A program made the position numbers and the translations under genes. The notes under the pieces were generated by a model. The model ran no database searches. It was given only the letters and a program-made list of their open reading frames with translations, and was not told the origin of the DNA. DNA of 34,291 bases from a virus: IMG/VR virus record IMGVR_UViG_3300047551_001904, positions 1-34,291 of that record; one strand, written 5' to 3'. Positions 8,183 through 20,600 of the stretch are shown one piece after another (position 1 is the first letter of the stretch; each line of letters begins with the position of its first letter).

Positions 8183-8190
8183 AATAAATA
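8183..8190 (+). promoter_or_regulatory. T4-type late promoter before gp6
   Basis: AATAAATA matches 7 of 8 positions of the late box TATAAATA and fits NATAAATA fully. It lies in the 45-bp gap between gp25 and gp6, 18 nt from the gp6 ATG. The following leader (ATATAAAACTGGAACAAAA) is A-rich with only a weak ribosome-binding site. Confidence 0.65.
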
Positions 8191-8208
8191 TATAAAACTG
8201 GAACAAAA

Positions 8209-11200
8209 ATGTCAATAACTGATAGACAAAATCGATTATTAGTTGCCGAGGATTGGCGTAGGATATATCAGAGTTTTCGCAACGCAGATTTTCAAAGCTA
8301 TGACTTTGAAAATCTTCGTCGGGTAATGATAAGTTATATTAGGGAAAATTACCCTGAAGATTTCAATGACTATATTGAAAGTAGCGAATATCTTGCCTTA
8401 ATAGATTTAATTGCTTTTTTAGGGCAAAGTATCGCCTATCGTATTGATCTTAACAGTAGGGACAATTTTTTAGAATTAGCTGAACGAAGAGAAAGTGTTT
8501 TACGATTAGCAAGGCTTCTTAGTTATAATGCTAAAAGAAATATTGCAGCCAGCGGATTATTAAAAATTTCAAGTGTTCAAACAACGCAAAATGTACTAGA
8601 TAGTAACGGCAGAAATTTAGCAGGGCAGGTAATTACCTGGAACGATCCTAGCAATGTAAACTGGTATGATCAATTTATAAAAATATTAAATGCAAGTTTA
8701 CCTGCAACAAAGCAAATAGGAAATCCAGAAGATAAAAAGACTATCTATGGAATCCCCACAGAGCAATATAGATTTCAAAGTAATAACTTAGACGTACCAA
8801 TTTATAGTTTCGATAAAAATATTGATGGTAGAAACCTTAGTTTTGAAATTGTTAGTTCTACCTTTAAGTCAACAGATGAGATATACGAAGAGCCGCCCAA
8901 TCGCGGTAATCGTTTGGCATTTTTATATAGAAATGATGGTAAAGGTAATTCTAGTTCTAATACTGGATTTTATATGCTGTTCAAACAAGGGCAGTTAAGT
9001 CAAGGGGTATTTAATTTTACACAGCCAGCTCCTAATCAAACTTTAGATATCGATGCAAATAATATTAATAATGATGATATATGGTTATATCGTTTAAACG
9101 CAAAAGGGTTCGAGGATGAATATTGGCAAAAATTGAGTTCTTTGGAAGGAAACAATGTAATATACAATAGCCTAGAAAAGTCTATTAGGAATTTTTATGC
9201 TGTAGTTACCCGTGTTAACGATAAAGTTACATTACAATTTAGTGACGGAGTATTTGGCAATTTACCATTAGGATCATTTAGAGTTTATTATAGAACAAGT
9301 GAAGGAGTAAATTTTACTATTAATCCTAGAGATATGCGTAATATCAGTATAGAAGTTCCTTATATTAGTAATTTTAATCAACCCGAAACTATTTTAATTA
9401 CTTTAAGTTTAGTAAGCAGTGTCAATAATAGTAGCCCTGCGGAGTCTAGTGCAAATATTAAACAAAGAGCACCTGCTACCTATTATACTCAAAATAGAAT
9501 GATCACAGCAGAAGATTATAGCCTAAGTCCATTTAGTGTTAGTCAGCAGGTAGCAAAAGTTAAAGCTGTCAATAGATCTAGTAGTGGAATTAGCAGATAT
9601 TTTGATTTAGTCGATCCTACTGGGAAATATAGTAAAACTAATCTATTTGCAGATGATGGAATAATCTTTAAAGAAGAATATATTGATAGTTTTCAATTTA
9701 AATTTGATACTAAAACTGATATCGAATCTATAATTTATAATCAATTATATGAGTATATGTCAAAGACAAGTCTTAGAGATTATTACTATGACAAATTTAC
9801 AAAAATAATTCCTACCGATACATATTGGGTAAGTGTAACAGAAGAAACTAACTTATCTACAGGATACTTTAAAAGCAGCTTTTCTGCTACAGCTTTAAAG
9901 GTAGGAGTTTATACCAGTAGTAGTTTAAAGGCAGTATTACCAGGAAGTTTACTAAAATTTAAAGCACCAGGAAACTATTATTATAACACATTAAATAATA
10001 ATTCTTTAACTTTAAATTCAAATCAATTTGGTGTTGCAAAATATATTTTCACAAAAGTTATTAGTGTATCTGGAGACGGAACACAAGGTGGAGAAGGTAT
10101 TTTAATTACAGGTTTAGGAACCATTAAATTTAATGACATTATTCCAGATGGATCAGAATTAGTAAGAATCGTCTCCCCTTTTAAAGTTACAATGAACAAA
10201 AATGTTATAAGTTCAATGATTGAGCTTATTAATTCTCATAAGCCATTTGGTTTGAGATATGACGCTACAACAAGTTCTTGGGCTATTATATATGAAGTCA
10301 ATCTAAATTTAACAGATAGCTTTAGCCTTGCACAAGCTGGATATAATACTAATGAAAAGGCAGATAGTAGTTGGATGGTAAGTTTTGTATCAAATTCAGA
10401 GTATTATACGGTTAGTTTTAGATTTTTAAGATATATTTTTGAAAGTGATAAACAAATCAGATTTTACTATGATTCAAGTGATAAGATTTATGATACTCGA
10501 ACCAACACTGTAGAAAAAGATAAAATTAGATTACTTAGTATTAATACAGATAACACAAGTTTAAGTCCGTTTACTGTAGATTTAGATTTAGAAATAGTTG
10601 AAGAATATAAAGGATTAGATGGTTACTTAGATACAAAAAAAATACAAATTAGTTTTGCAGATTCGGATGATGACGGAATAGTAGATAATCCAGATATTTT
10701 TGATTTGATAACTTCTACTGTATCTACTGATTTGCAGTCAAAATATATTGTTGAGCAATTATACACAATTGAAGATAATCAAGAAGATTACAAATACTTT
10801 AGTAATACAGATTTGAAAGTATTAGTAATGAATTCTGAAACAAGCTTAACAAATCTCTCAATTTATAATGACGGCCAGTATTTTTATTTCATAGATACAG
10901 ATGTTGTAAAAAAGCTTAATAAAACTACATCTGAGCTTATTGTTAGTCTTGATTATAAATGTTATAAAGGTAGAAGTAGTATTAAATTTCAATATATTCA
11001 TAATGCAGATTATGAAACAAGGATAGATCCGGGAATTACTAATATTATTGATATTTTTATTTTAACAAAACAATATGATAAAGAATTTAGAGAATATTTA
11101 GACGGAACACGGAGTATAATGCCATTACCTCCTAGCACGGATGCATTGTATCTAATGTTATCAAAAGATTTAAATTTAATTAAAACAATCAGTGATGAGA

Positions 11201-11655
11201 TAATTTATCATCCAGCTAGATATAAAATTTTATTTGGGTCAGCTTCTAGCATTGACCTTCAAGCATCTTTTAAAGTGGTTAAAAATCCAGAAATTGTAAT
11301 AAGTGATAATGATGTAAAATCCAAGGTGATAAGTGCTATAAATGAATTTTTTAATATAGATAATTGGGATTTCGGAGATAATTTTTATTTTACTGAGTTA
11401 TCTACATTCGTTATGAATAGATTAGCAACAAGTATCGTAAATTTTTTAATTGTGCCTAAAAAGAGTAATTTAACTTTTGGCAGTTTAATCGAGATTAAAG
11501 CTGAAAAAGATCAGATTTTTGTAAGTGGTGCTACTATTGATGATATAGAAATTATTAGTGCTGTTACAGCAACGAGAATAAAATCTACAGGTACAATTAG
11601 TAGTTTGTCAACTTATTCTATACAACAAAATATAATTAGTTCATCAGGAAGTTAA
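8209..11655 (+). CDS. 6: baseplate wedge subunit gp6-like
   Basis: This central wedge protein has homologues that dimerise into the continuous ring of the baseplate; its core is related to Baseplate_J proteins. Residues about 17-107 carry the N-terminal signature (RRIYQSFRNADFQSYDFENL, SSEYLALIDLIAFLGQSIAY, ERRESVLRLARLLSYNAKRN). The J-like core follows to about residue 480. The C-terminal block at about 1031-1072 contains FFNIDNWDFGDNFYFTEL, and SGATIDDIEIIS closes the protein. At 1,148 residues it is much longer than T4 gp6 (660). The excess is in the middle (about 500-960) and includes a perfect DxDxDG calcium-type loop at 818-826. The gene has its own late promoter at 8183-8190 and is followed after 2 bp by the giant structural gene. 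Confidence 0.92.
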   Translation: MSITDRQNRLLVAEDWRRIYQSFRNADFQSYDFENLRRVMISYIRENYPEDFNDYIESSEYLALIDLIAFLGQSIAYRIDLNSRDNFLELAERRESVLRLARLLSYNAKRNIAASGLLKISSVQTTQNVLDSNGRNLAGQVITWNDPSNVNWYDQFIKILNASLPATKQIGNPEDKKTIYGIPTEQYRFQSNNLDVPIYSFDKNIDGRNLSFEIVSSTFKSTDEIYEEPPNRGNRLAFLYRNDGKGNSSSNTGFYMLFKQGQLSQGVFNFTQPAPNQTLDIDANNINNDDIWLYRLNAKGFEDEYWQKLSSLEGNNVIYNSLEKSIRNFYAVVTRVNDKVTLQFSDGVFGNLPLGSFRVYYRTSEGVNFTINPRDMRNISIEVPYISNFNQPETILITLSLVSSVNNSSPAESSANIKQRAPATYYTQNRMITAEDYSLSPFSVSQQVAKVKAVNRSSSGISRYFDLVDPTGKYSKTNLFADDGIIFKEEYIDSFQFKFDTKTDIESIIYNQLYEYMSKTSLRDYYYDKFTKIIPTDTYWVSVTEETNLSTGYFKSSFSATALKVGVYTSSSLKAVLPGSLLKFKAPGNYYYNTLNNNSLTLNSNQFGVAKYIFTKVISVSGDGTQGGEGILITGLGTIKFNDIIPDGSELVRIVSPFKVTMNKNVISSMIELINSHKPFGLRYDATTSSWAIIYEVNLNLTDSFSLAQAGYNTNEKADSSWMVSFVSNSEYYTVSFRFLRYIFESDKQIRFYYDSSDKIYDTRTNTVEKDKIRLLSINTDNTSLSPFTVDLDLEIVEEYKGLDGYLDTKKIQISFADSDDDGIVDNPDIFDLITSTVSTDLQSKYIVEQLYTIEDNQEDYKYFSNTDLKVLVMNSETSLTNLSIYNDGQYFYFIDTDVVKKLNKTTSELIVSLDYKCYKGRSSIKFQYIHNADYETRIDPGITNIIDIFILTKQYDKEFREYLDGTRSIMPLPPSTDALYLMLSKDLNLIKTISDEIIYHPARYKILFGSASSIDLQASFKVVKNPEIVISDNDVKSKVISAINEFFNIDNWDFGDNFYFTELSTFVMNRLATSIVNFLIVPKKSNLTFGSLIEIKAEKDQIFVSGATIDDIEIISAVTATRIKSTGTISSLSTYSIQQNIISSSGS

Positions 11656-11657
11656 TA

Positions 11658-14600
11658 ATGGCCGTAGATAAAGATCCTCCAGTTCCAGTGACAAATAATA
11701 ATAAAAGAAGAACATCTGATCTTTTACCTCGATTTTATAGGACTGATGCAAATAAAAAGTTTTTAAATTCTACTTTAGATCAACTTACAAGTCCAGGTAC
11801 AGTTAAAAAGATAAGTGGATATATTGGAAGGCAATACGCAAAAAGTGTAAAAACAGAAGATATATTTTTATCTGCAACTGACAAGTTAAGGCAAGATTAT
11901 CAATTGGAGCCTGCTTTAGTTTACCAAGATGAGTTTGAAAATGTAAAATTTTTTAAGGATTACATTGATCATATTAATCAAATATCAGTGTTGAACGGAA
12001 TAACAACTAATCACGAAAGAATTAATAAGCAAGAATTTTATAGTTGGAATCCTAATATAGACTGGGATAAGTTTGTAAACTTTCAACAATATTATTGGCT
12101 TCCTAATGGACCAGATCCAATAACTATTTCAGGACAGCAGTTAGCGATAGATAGTACCTATACTGTACAGTTAGAGGACCAAGGTGACAATTATGCTTAC
12201 TTGTTCACTCCAGACGGTCTTACAAGAAATCCCACATTAATTTTATTTAGAGGGCAGACTTATAGATTTTCGATTACTAGTCCAAACAATCCGTTTAGTA
12301 TTAAAAATTTGAGAACAGAGGGTCCTTTAGATTTATATACAAATAATACTAACATTGTTAGTGATTCTTCAGTAGAATCAGGGGATATTGTTTTTAATGT
12401 TCCTTTTGATGCCCCTGATGAATTATACTATCTAAGTGAAAAAGATGCCAATGCTGGGGGTATAATTTTAATTAAGGACATAGAGGAAAATACTTTTTTA
12501 GATGTAGAAAAGGATATTGTTGGGAAAAAGACTTATACATTGCCTAATGGTTTAAGTTTAAGTAACGGAATGAAATTAGATTTTATTGGTAACACTAGTC
12601 CCGAATTTTATAAAAATAGTTTTTGGATAGTAGAGGGCGTAGGAGAAGCAATAAAGCTTATTGATATCAAGCAGTTAGAGATCTTATCTACTTTTACTGA
12701 AGAACAGGCATTGTTATTTGATAATGATCCTTTTGATAAAGTTCCATTTAGCTCTATTACTAATTACCCTAAAAGTAAAGATTATCTTGTCATTAATAGA
12801 TGTAGTAAAGATAAGAATGCTTGGAGTAGGACTAATCGTTGGTTTCATCAAGATGTTATTAAGGCAACAGCAGAGTACAGAGGGTCAAACTTAGAGTTAG
12901 ATCAATTTGCACGAGCTATTAGGCCTATAATTGAGTTTAATGCCGATCTAAAACTTTATAATTTCGGTCACTGTGCTAAGGCAAATGTAGATTTGATTGA
13001 TAATACCACTACAGATGTTTTTTCTACGATTGTGGGAACTTTAGGATATAATATTGATGGTATTGATCTAGTAGATGGTATGAGGGTGTTATTTACAGCT
13101 GACCCTGATCGTTTAGTAAATGGAAGAATCTTTCGAGTAGAATTTGTCGAGATAACAGTTCCAGGCAGAATGATTAATTTCAATGCTAATGCTCCTTCAG
13201 ATTCTACCGGTAGCGTTAACATTATAACAGATACTATTAAATGTGAATTAGACCACGGTTTAATAAATGGTGATCGAGTTATCTATCTAAGTAATAATAA
13301 TATTCAATTGCAAGGACTTACTCATAGGCAAATTTATTTTGTGAAAGTTATAGATCCTAAAACTTTACAATTGTATACAGATAGCTTTTTATCAAATGTG
13401 GTTGATATATATGCCACCGGAGATGGAATTCACAGTTTAGAGGTCTTTTCAGGTTTTAGACGACAAATAAATCTTATAGAAACTGAAGATTCAATTCCTC
13501 AACTTAATGAAACTGTTTTAATAAATCAAGGTATAGTTGACGAAATTAAATTAAATGATGATAAAATTATTAATGGTAATCAAGGATTAATGTATTGGTA
13601 TAATGGAAAATCTTGGTTATTAGGGCAAACTAAAACAGATATTAATCAAGCTCCATTATTCGATATATTTGACAGTTTAGGGAATAGTTACTCCGATGCA
13701 ACAGTATATGATGGAACTAATTTTAAAGGAACTCCTTTATTTTCTTACAAACAAGGTACTGGGTCTAGTGACAGTGAACTAGGATTTGCATTAAGTTATA
13801 GAAATATTAATAATGTTGGAGATATTGTTTTTAGTTTTAATTTATTAGAGGATGCTTTTTATTATAAAGATGTAACTAAAATTTATTCAAAAAGTTTAGA
13901 CGTTGGATATCTTAAAAAAATTATTAGTTTAACAGATTCTACTTATGAGAATGGATGGGTAAAAAATGAATTACCAAATGTTCAGCCTATAATTAGAATT
14001 TTTAAAAAACATAATATTGATGGAGTTATAACAGGTTTTCCTATTGATGTATTTGATGATCACGCAGATACTTCTGATTTAACAGTAAAAGTTTATATTA
14101 ACGGTAATAATTATAGGGACTTTACAGTAAAAAAAGGAACGGTAAGAAAAGAAGTTTTTTTCAGTAAAGCAGTAACAAGTACTGATGTAGTATATTTTAA
14201 ATTTTATTCAAAGCAACCTAAGAACGAAAATGGCCATTATGAATTTCCAATTAATTTTCAATACAATCCTCTAAATCACAATCTTACACAATTTACTCTT
14301 GGAGAAGTGATTGATCATGTTAGCTCAATAGTAGATAACTTATCTAATTTTACTGGGTTATTTCCAGGATATAGTAATCTAAGAGATTTAGGACATGTTA
14401 GTCATTTTGGAACTAGGTTTGTACAACATAGTGGTCCGTTAAATTTATCTTTATATAGTTTAGGATCTAAAGAATTTAATGTAATGAGTTCTTTAAGTAA
14501 AGCAAAGAATGAATACGGTAAATTCAAAACTGCTTTTTTAGTTAAAAGTTCTGAAATAGCAATGCAGGCTGAGCCTAAACAGTTAACAGATCGTATTTTA

Positions 14601-17600
14601 CAAGAATTAAACAAAGATAAACCAAAAACGGATTCCTATTATCTTAGTGATATGTTTGCCTATACAGCAAATAAAAAATTTGAATATCGAGTATTAGATT
14701 ATAGAACTAAAATATATCCATTGAATAACGTTTTTAGTTTAGATGTTTTGTCTAATAAATCAGTTTTAATTTATAAAAATAATACGCAACTATTACACGG
14801 TAAGGATTATGTTTTTAATTCTGACTACTTTGAAATTTTAACAGAGTTGGTCGACGATGATTTGTTGGAAGTTTACGAATATGAGACCACCGACGGAAGT
14901 TTTTGCCCCCCAACTCCTACAAAGTTGGGATTATATCCTTTATATCAACCAAAGAAATATATTGACGATACATATTTGACTCCAACTTTGGTTGTTCAAG
15001 GGCATGACGGAAGTATTACAATAGGGTTTAATGACTATAGAGACGATGTTCTTCTCGAATTAGAAAGCAGAATATACAATAATATTAAAATTAAGTATGA
15101 TACAAAGCTATTTGACATTTATGACTACATACCAGGAAAGGATAGAAGCTTAACATATTCTAAAAAAGAGCACGATGAAATTTTAAGTAAGTATTTTTTC
15201 GAATGGTCTTCTAATGTTCAGAATGATTATAGTCAGGTAGCATCGTATGATCCTGCTAATTATTTTACATTTAACTATAGAGGAGCATCGTTAGTTGATG
15301 ACACAGATGTATCTGCATTTTGGAGAGGAATTTATAAATGGGTTTTAGATACAGATCGCCCTCATACACATCCTTGGGAATGTTTAGGATTTAGCATTGA
15401 GCCATCTTGGTGGCAAGAGACTTACGGTCCTGCTCCTTATACTAGTGATAATTTTGTATTATGGGATGATATTAAAGACGGTATAATTAGAGAACCAGGA
15501 AAAACTTTACAATATAATAAAAAGTTTGCTAAAAGTATATTGGCTTATGGTAAACCTGTTAATTCTATTGGAAAATTAGTCGATCCTGTCACAAGTCTTT
15601 TTGTAAAAAATATCTCACGATTGTCTGAAGGAGGGTATTATGTGTTTGGTGATTGCGGACCAGTAGAAACAGCCTGGCGCCGTAGTAGTTATTGTCCTTT
15701 TAGTTTATTACAAGCTGCTATATTAATGAATCCTTGTAAGGTTATAGCACTTACTTTTGATAGAAGCAGAGTGAAAAGAAATGTAGTAGGTCAGTTAATT
15801 TATTCTGATACAGACGTAAGAATAAGATTAGATAAGCTGATATTACCATCTACAATAAATGATAATGTTAGGAATTATACAAGTGGGTTAGTAAATTATG
15901 TTATTGACAATTTATCTGTAGAGCTTCCTGTTTATATTGCCAAATACAAAAATGAATTGTTAAATTTAAAAAATAAGATTTCAACAAGATTAGGTGGATT
16001 TACTAGTAAAGAAAAATTAAAAATAATTTTAGATAGTAAAAGTCCTAGTAGTACAATGGGTATTTTTGTACCAGATGAAAATTATAAAATTTTTCTTAAT
16101 ACTGGTAGTCCTGTAAAGAAAGTTGATTATAGTGGTGTTATAATAACAAAGTTTGCGGACGGATATGACATAAGAGGTTATAACAAAGAATCTCCTTATT
16201 TTAAGTATTATACTTGGGATAGCCCAGGAAGAGGCGTAAATGTAGGTGGTATATCTGAAAGTTATATAGAATGGGAAATCGATAGTAGATATGTTTCTGG
16301 GCAAATAGTAAAATATAATAATGGTTATTATAGAGTTAACATTAGTCATACTACAGAATCTTATTTTGACAAAACTTATTATACGAAATTAAGCTCATTA
16401 CCTGTAGTTGGTGGTAGAGATATCTTAATAAGAAAATCTTTTGATAAACGTTTAGAACTTGTTTTAAGTTATGGAACAAAGTTAAGAACTATTCAAGAGG
16501 TTGTTGATTTTATTTTAGGATATGGTGAGTATTTGTCTGATCAAGGTTTTTTGTTCGATGATTATAACGCAAATTTAAAAGCTGTTGAAAATTGGGAAAC
16601 CGGCGCCAAAGAATTCGCATTTTGGACTACGCAAAACTGGTCAGCTGGCAGTGCTTTAAGTTTAAGCCCTTCTGCAATAAATCTAAATCTAGCTAGTAAT
16701 TATTCAGTTGTGGATAATTTGTTAGATGATTTTTATGGATATAAAATTTTTAGAGTAGATGGTGAACTGTTGTCATCTAATTTGACTAATAGTTATAGGC
16801 AAGATAATTCTTTTTCTCTAAGTCCTAAAAATACTAATCACGGGATATATGGTGCTACTTTAAGATTAGTACAAAAAGAACATATTTTATTATTAGATAA
16901 TATTACACTATTTAATGATATAATTTATGATATAGAGCCTGGCTATAAGCACGATAGGGTAAAGATGATAGGATACTTATCATCTAATTGGAACGGTGGA
17001 TTTGATATTCCAGGGTTTATATATGACAGAGCTGTAGTAGAAAGTTGGGAACCTTGGACTGATTATAATTTAGGAGACATCGTTTTTCATAAAGATTTTT
17101 ATTATAGTGCTAAAAAATTTATTCCTGGCACAGACAATTTAAAAGAAGAAGATTGGAACATTTTAGATTCTAAGCCAGAAAGTAGAATGTTGCCAAATTG
17201 GGATTATAAAGCGGAACAATTTACTGACTTTTATGACTTAGACAGTGACAATTTTGACTCGGAGCAACAACGGTTAGGGCAGCATTTAATAGGTTATCAA
17301 AAAAGACAATATTTAGAAAATATTATAAACGATGATATTAGCCAATATAAATTTTATCAAGGAATGATATCGGAAAAAGGAACGCAAAATGTACTCAACA
17401 AGCTGTTTGATGTATTAAGTGCCGATGATCAAGAGAGCTTAACATTCAATGAAGAATGGGCAATTCGTGTAGGAAGTTACGGAGCTAGCGATATCTATAA
17501 TGAAGTTGAGTTTAATTTAGATGAGCAAAAAATACAAATAAATCCTCAGCCAATATTGTTAACAGAGAATATTGGCTACGATCCTGATTTTATCTATAGA

Positions 17601-20600
17601 ATAAAGCAGTCTGATATAGTAATTAAGCCAGTAGATTATAGTCATAATATTTGGCCTACTTCTAATGTAAAAGATTTTTTAAGGTCTGCCGGATATGTAA
17701 GATACACAGATGTTCTTAAGAATTTTGATACATTGGAAGAAGTCCTAAACGAAGATATTAGTAATTATAGAGAAGGCGATTATGTTTGGACGGCTTTTTT
17801 AGCACCTCCAAAAAATTGGTCTGTATATAGGTTAACTAAGCATTCGTTTAGAATAGAAGTGATAGAGTATAGTTCAGGTACTTTAACAATAATGGTTGAT
17901 ACGATTCCTAATGTAAGTGTTGGCGATATTTTGGGTTTATCTAACTTAGAGCTAGTAAAAGGATTTTATAAAATTGCAGATGTTGTAGGTAGGAAGATTT
18001 ATATAAAGAAAAAATTGCCAGGCGGTGATATTCTAGTGACAGGCGATAGTTCGAGCTGTGTTCCATTTTATTTCACCGAATCAAGAGTTGATTTAATTGA
18101 TAATTTAAATGAAAATATTCCTAAAAGAATAAAAGATTCTGAATTAATATGGGTAGATAATAATGGATCAAATAACCAAGTAATTTTAGAACATTCAAAA
18201 ATTTATAAAAATGTTTATATAGATCATTTAAATATTGTTGAGTCTAATTTACAATTCGGAAGAGCTATAGCTGTTAATAAAGAAGGAACTATTGCAGCAG
18301 TAGGTGATAAAAAACAAGTTACTATTTTCTTTAAAAATATTGAAGATTCAGTTTGGAAACAACAATTTACTATTGTAAGTTCTTACTCTGATAGTAAAGA
18401 TTTTGGATTTTACCTAAGCCTAAGTCCAGACGGTAATTGGTTAGGTATATCTGAAGCAAAATTAGATAATAGTAGATATGTTCATTTTTATAGCAGAAAT
18501 AGTAACCTTGGTACTTTTAATTACAGGCAGACAATTACAGGAATTAGTGTAACAGCAAGTGATTTAGGATCTGGTATATCTATAGCCAAGGAGCTTGATC
18601 AATATATTGCTATTATAGCTGCTGCTAATAATAATAAAGCTTTTGTTTACACTATTTCTTTATCTGATACTGATAATTGGATATTACAACAAACCTTAGT
18701 TGAGTCTGGAAGTGTTTCTTTTGGTTATGATGTATCCTTATCTGATGATTCCAGTAAGATAGCTATTAGCGATCCTGGAACAGATAAAGTTTATGTATAC
18801 GAACGAACAAGTAATGGTTATAGTAATTTTCAAACAGTAAATGACATTACTTTAAGTTTAGATAGATTTGGACAATCTATAGCATTATCTGGAAATGGAA
18901 AATATCTTGCAGTTGGAGCGTCACTAGATGATAGCACACTTGCAGATAGCGGTAGAGTTGATGTTTATATTTTGAATGAACAATATGAGTTACAACAAAA
19001 AATAAAAAGTCATCGACCAGAATCGTTTGAGTATTTTGGTTATGAAATTCAGTTTATGAATGATGATAAAACTCTTGTTATTTTAAGTTTAAACGGTGAT
19101 GTTGATAACTTTGTAACTTTTGATAACGGAACAACTACTTTTGATAATCATACAAGTCGTTTTAATGATGTCCATATAAATGCAGGTCGCATTGATATTT
19201 ACGATAGGTATAATATAAATTTTGTATTTGGCCAAAGTTTAACTACTAATGAAGGTACAGATTTAGCTGACAATTATGGTTATGCGATTGGCGTTGGCGC
19301 TAATTCCGTTTTAGTTGGTGCCCCAAATGAAACTCAAGATACATTGTCTAAAGCAGGCAGAGTGTTTTCTTATTATAAGTTTCCTGAGTCGTTTAATTGG
19401 TCGATAAAATATGAGCAGGCAGATAGAGTTATAGTTGATAATTTTAAAAAGTCTTACCTATATGATTCGGTTGAACAGAAGCTTATTTCATATATAGATA
19501 TCTTAGATGTTACACAAGGAAAAATAGCCGGACCTGCTGATCAAGAAATTAGATTTAAAACCTTTTACGATCCTGCAACTTATAATATAGGAACTGACGA
19601 TGTAAGTGTTGATGATGGCCAAACCTGGAATAAAAAACAAGTAGGAGTATTATGGTGGGATCTAAACAAAGCTAAGTTTTTAGATGCTACAGTAGGAAAT
19701 GAAACTTACAGAGCAGCTAATTGGAATAAGTTATATGCTACAGCTAGTGTTGACATATATGAATGGGTTGAAACAAAATTTAAACCTTCTGAATGGGATA
19801 CGATGTCTGGCACAGAAAAAGGTGAAGCATTAGGTATAAGTGGTACATCTAAGTATGGTAATTTATGTTATAGTGTAAGACAATACTATGATAGAATAAG
19901 TCAAAGTTTTAAAAACATTTATTATTATTGGGTAAAAAATCCTACTATAATTCCTAATACACAAGATAGGTCTTTAAGCGCAAATGATGTATCTAAGCTA
20001 ATTTCCGATCCAGTCGCTCAAGGTTATCCTTGTCTATCCTTTACTTCGCCTAGCTCATTTATTTTGATTAACTTAGCTAACTACATTAAATCTACATCTA
20101 CTAATCTTAATATAGAATATTGGACAGTTGATAAACAGTATAGGACAACTAATAAACACAGTCAATGGAAATTAATCAGTTCTCATGAAAAAACGATAAT
20201 TCCTACTCAAATAGAACAGAAATGGTTTGATAGTCTTATTGGAAAAGACTCGTATGGTAGACTAGTTCCGAGTAATTTCTTACCTATTAAGAAAAAATAC
20301 GGAGTGCTCTTTAGACCTAGACAAAGTATGTTTGTTAATAGGATAGAAGCATTGAAGCAGTTTATAGAAAGAACAAATAAAGTTTTAAAATCTAGGATAA
20401 TCACTGACGATTATGATATATCAAGGTTGTTAGAAAGAGATCCTATTCCTAATATTTTTTCAGGTTTATATGATGTTGTAGTTGATACGGTTGATGAATT
20501 TAGATTTGTTAATACATCATTAGTAGAGACAGCAGGATTTACTCCTGTAATCAAAGATGGGAAAATAACTGATGTTAATATTATTAATCCTGGATATGGG

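Noticed and set aside
16029-16349. Minus-strand open frame of 106 codons inside the giant gene
   Set aside because: Ile/Tyr/Thr-rich antisense translation typical of AT-rich complement, without any start signal.
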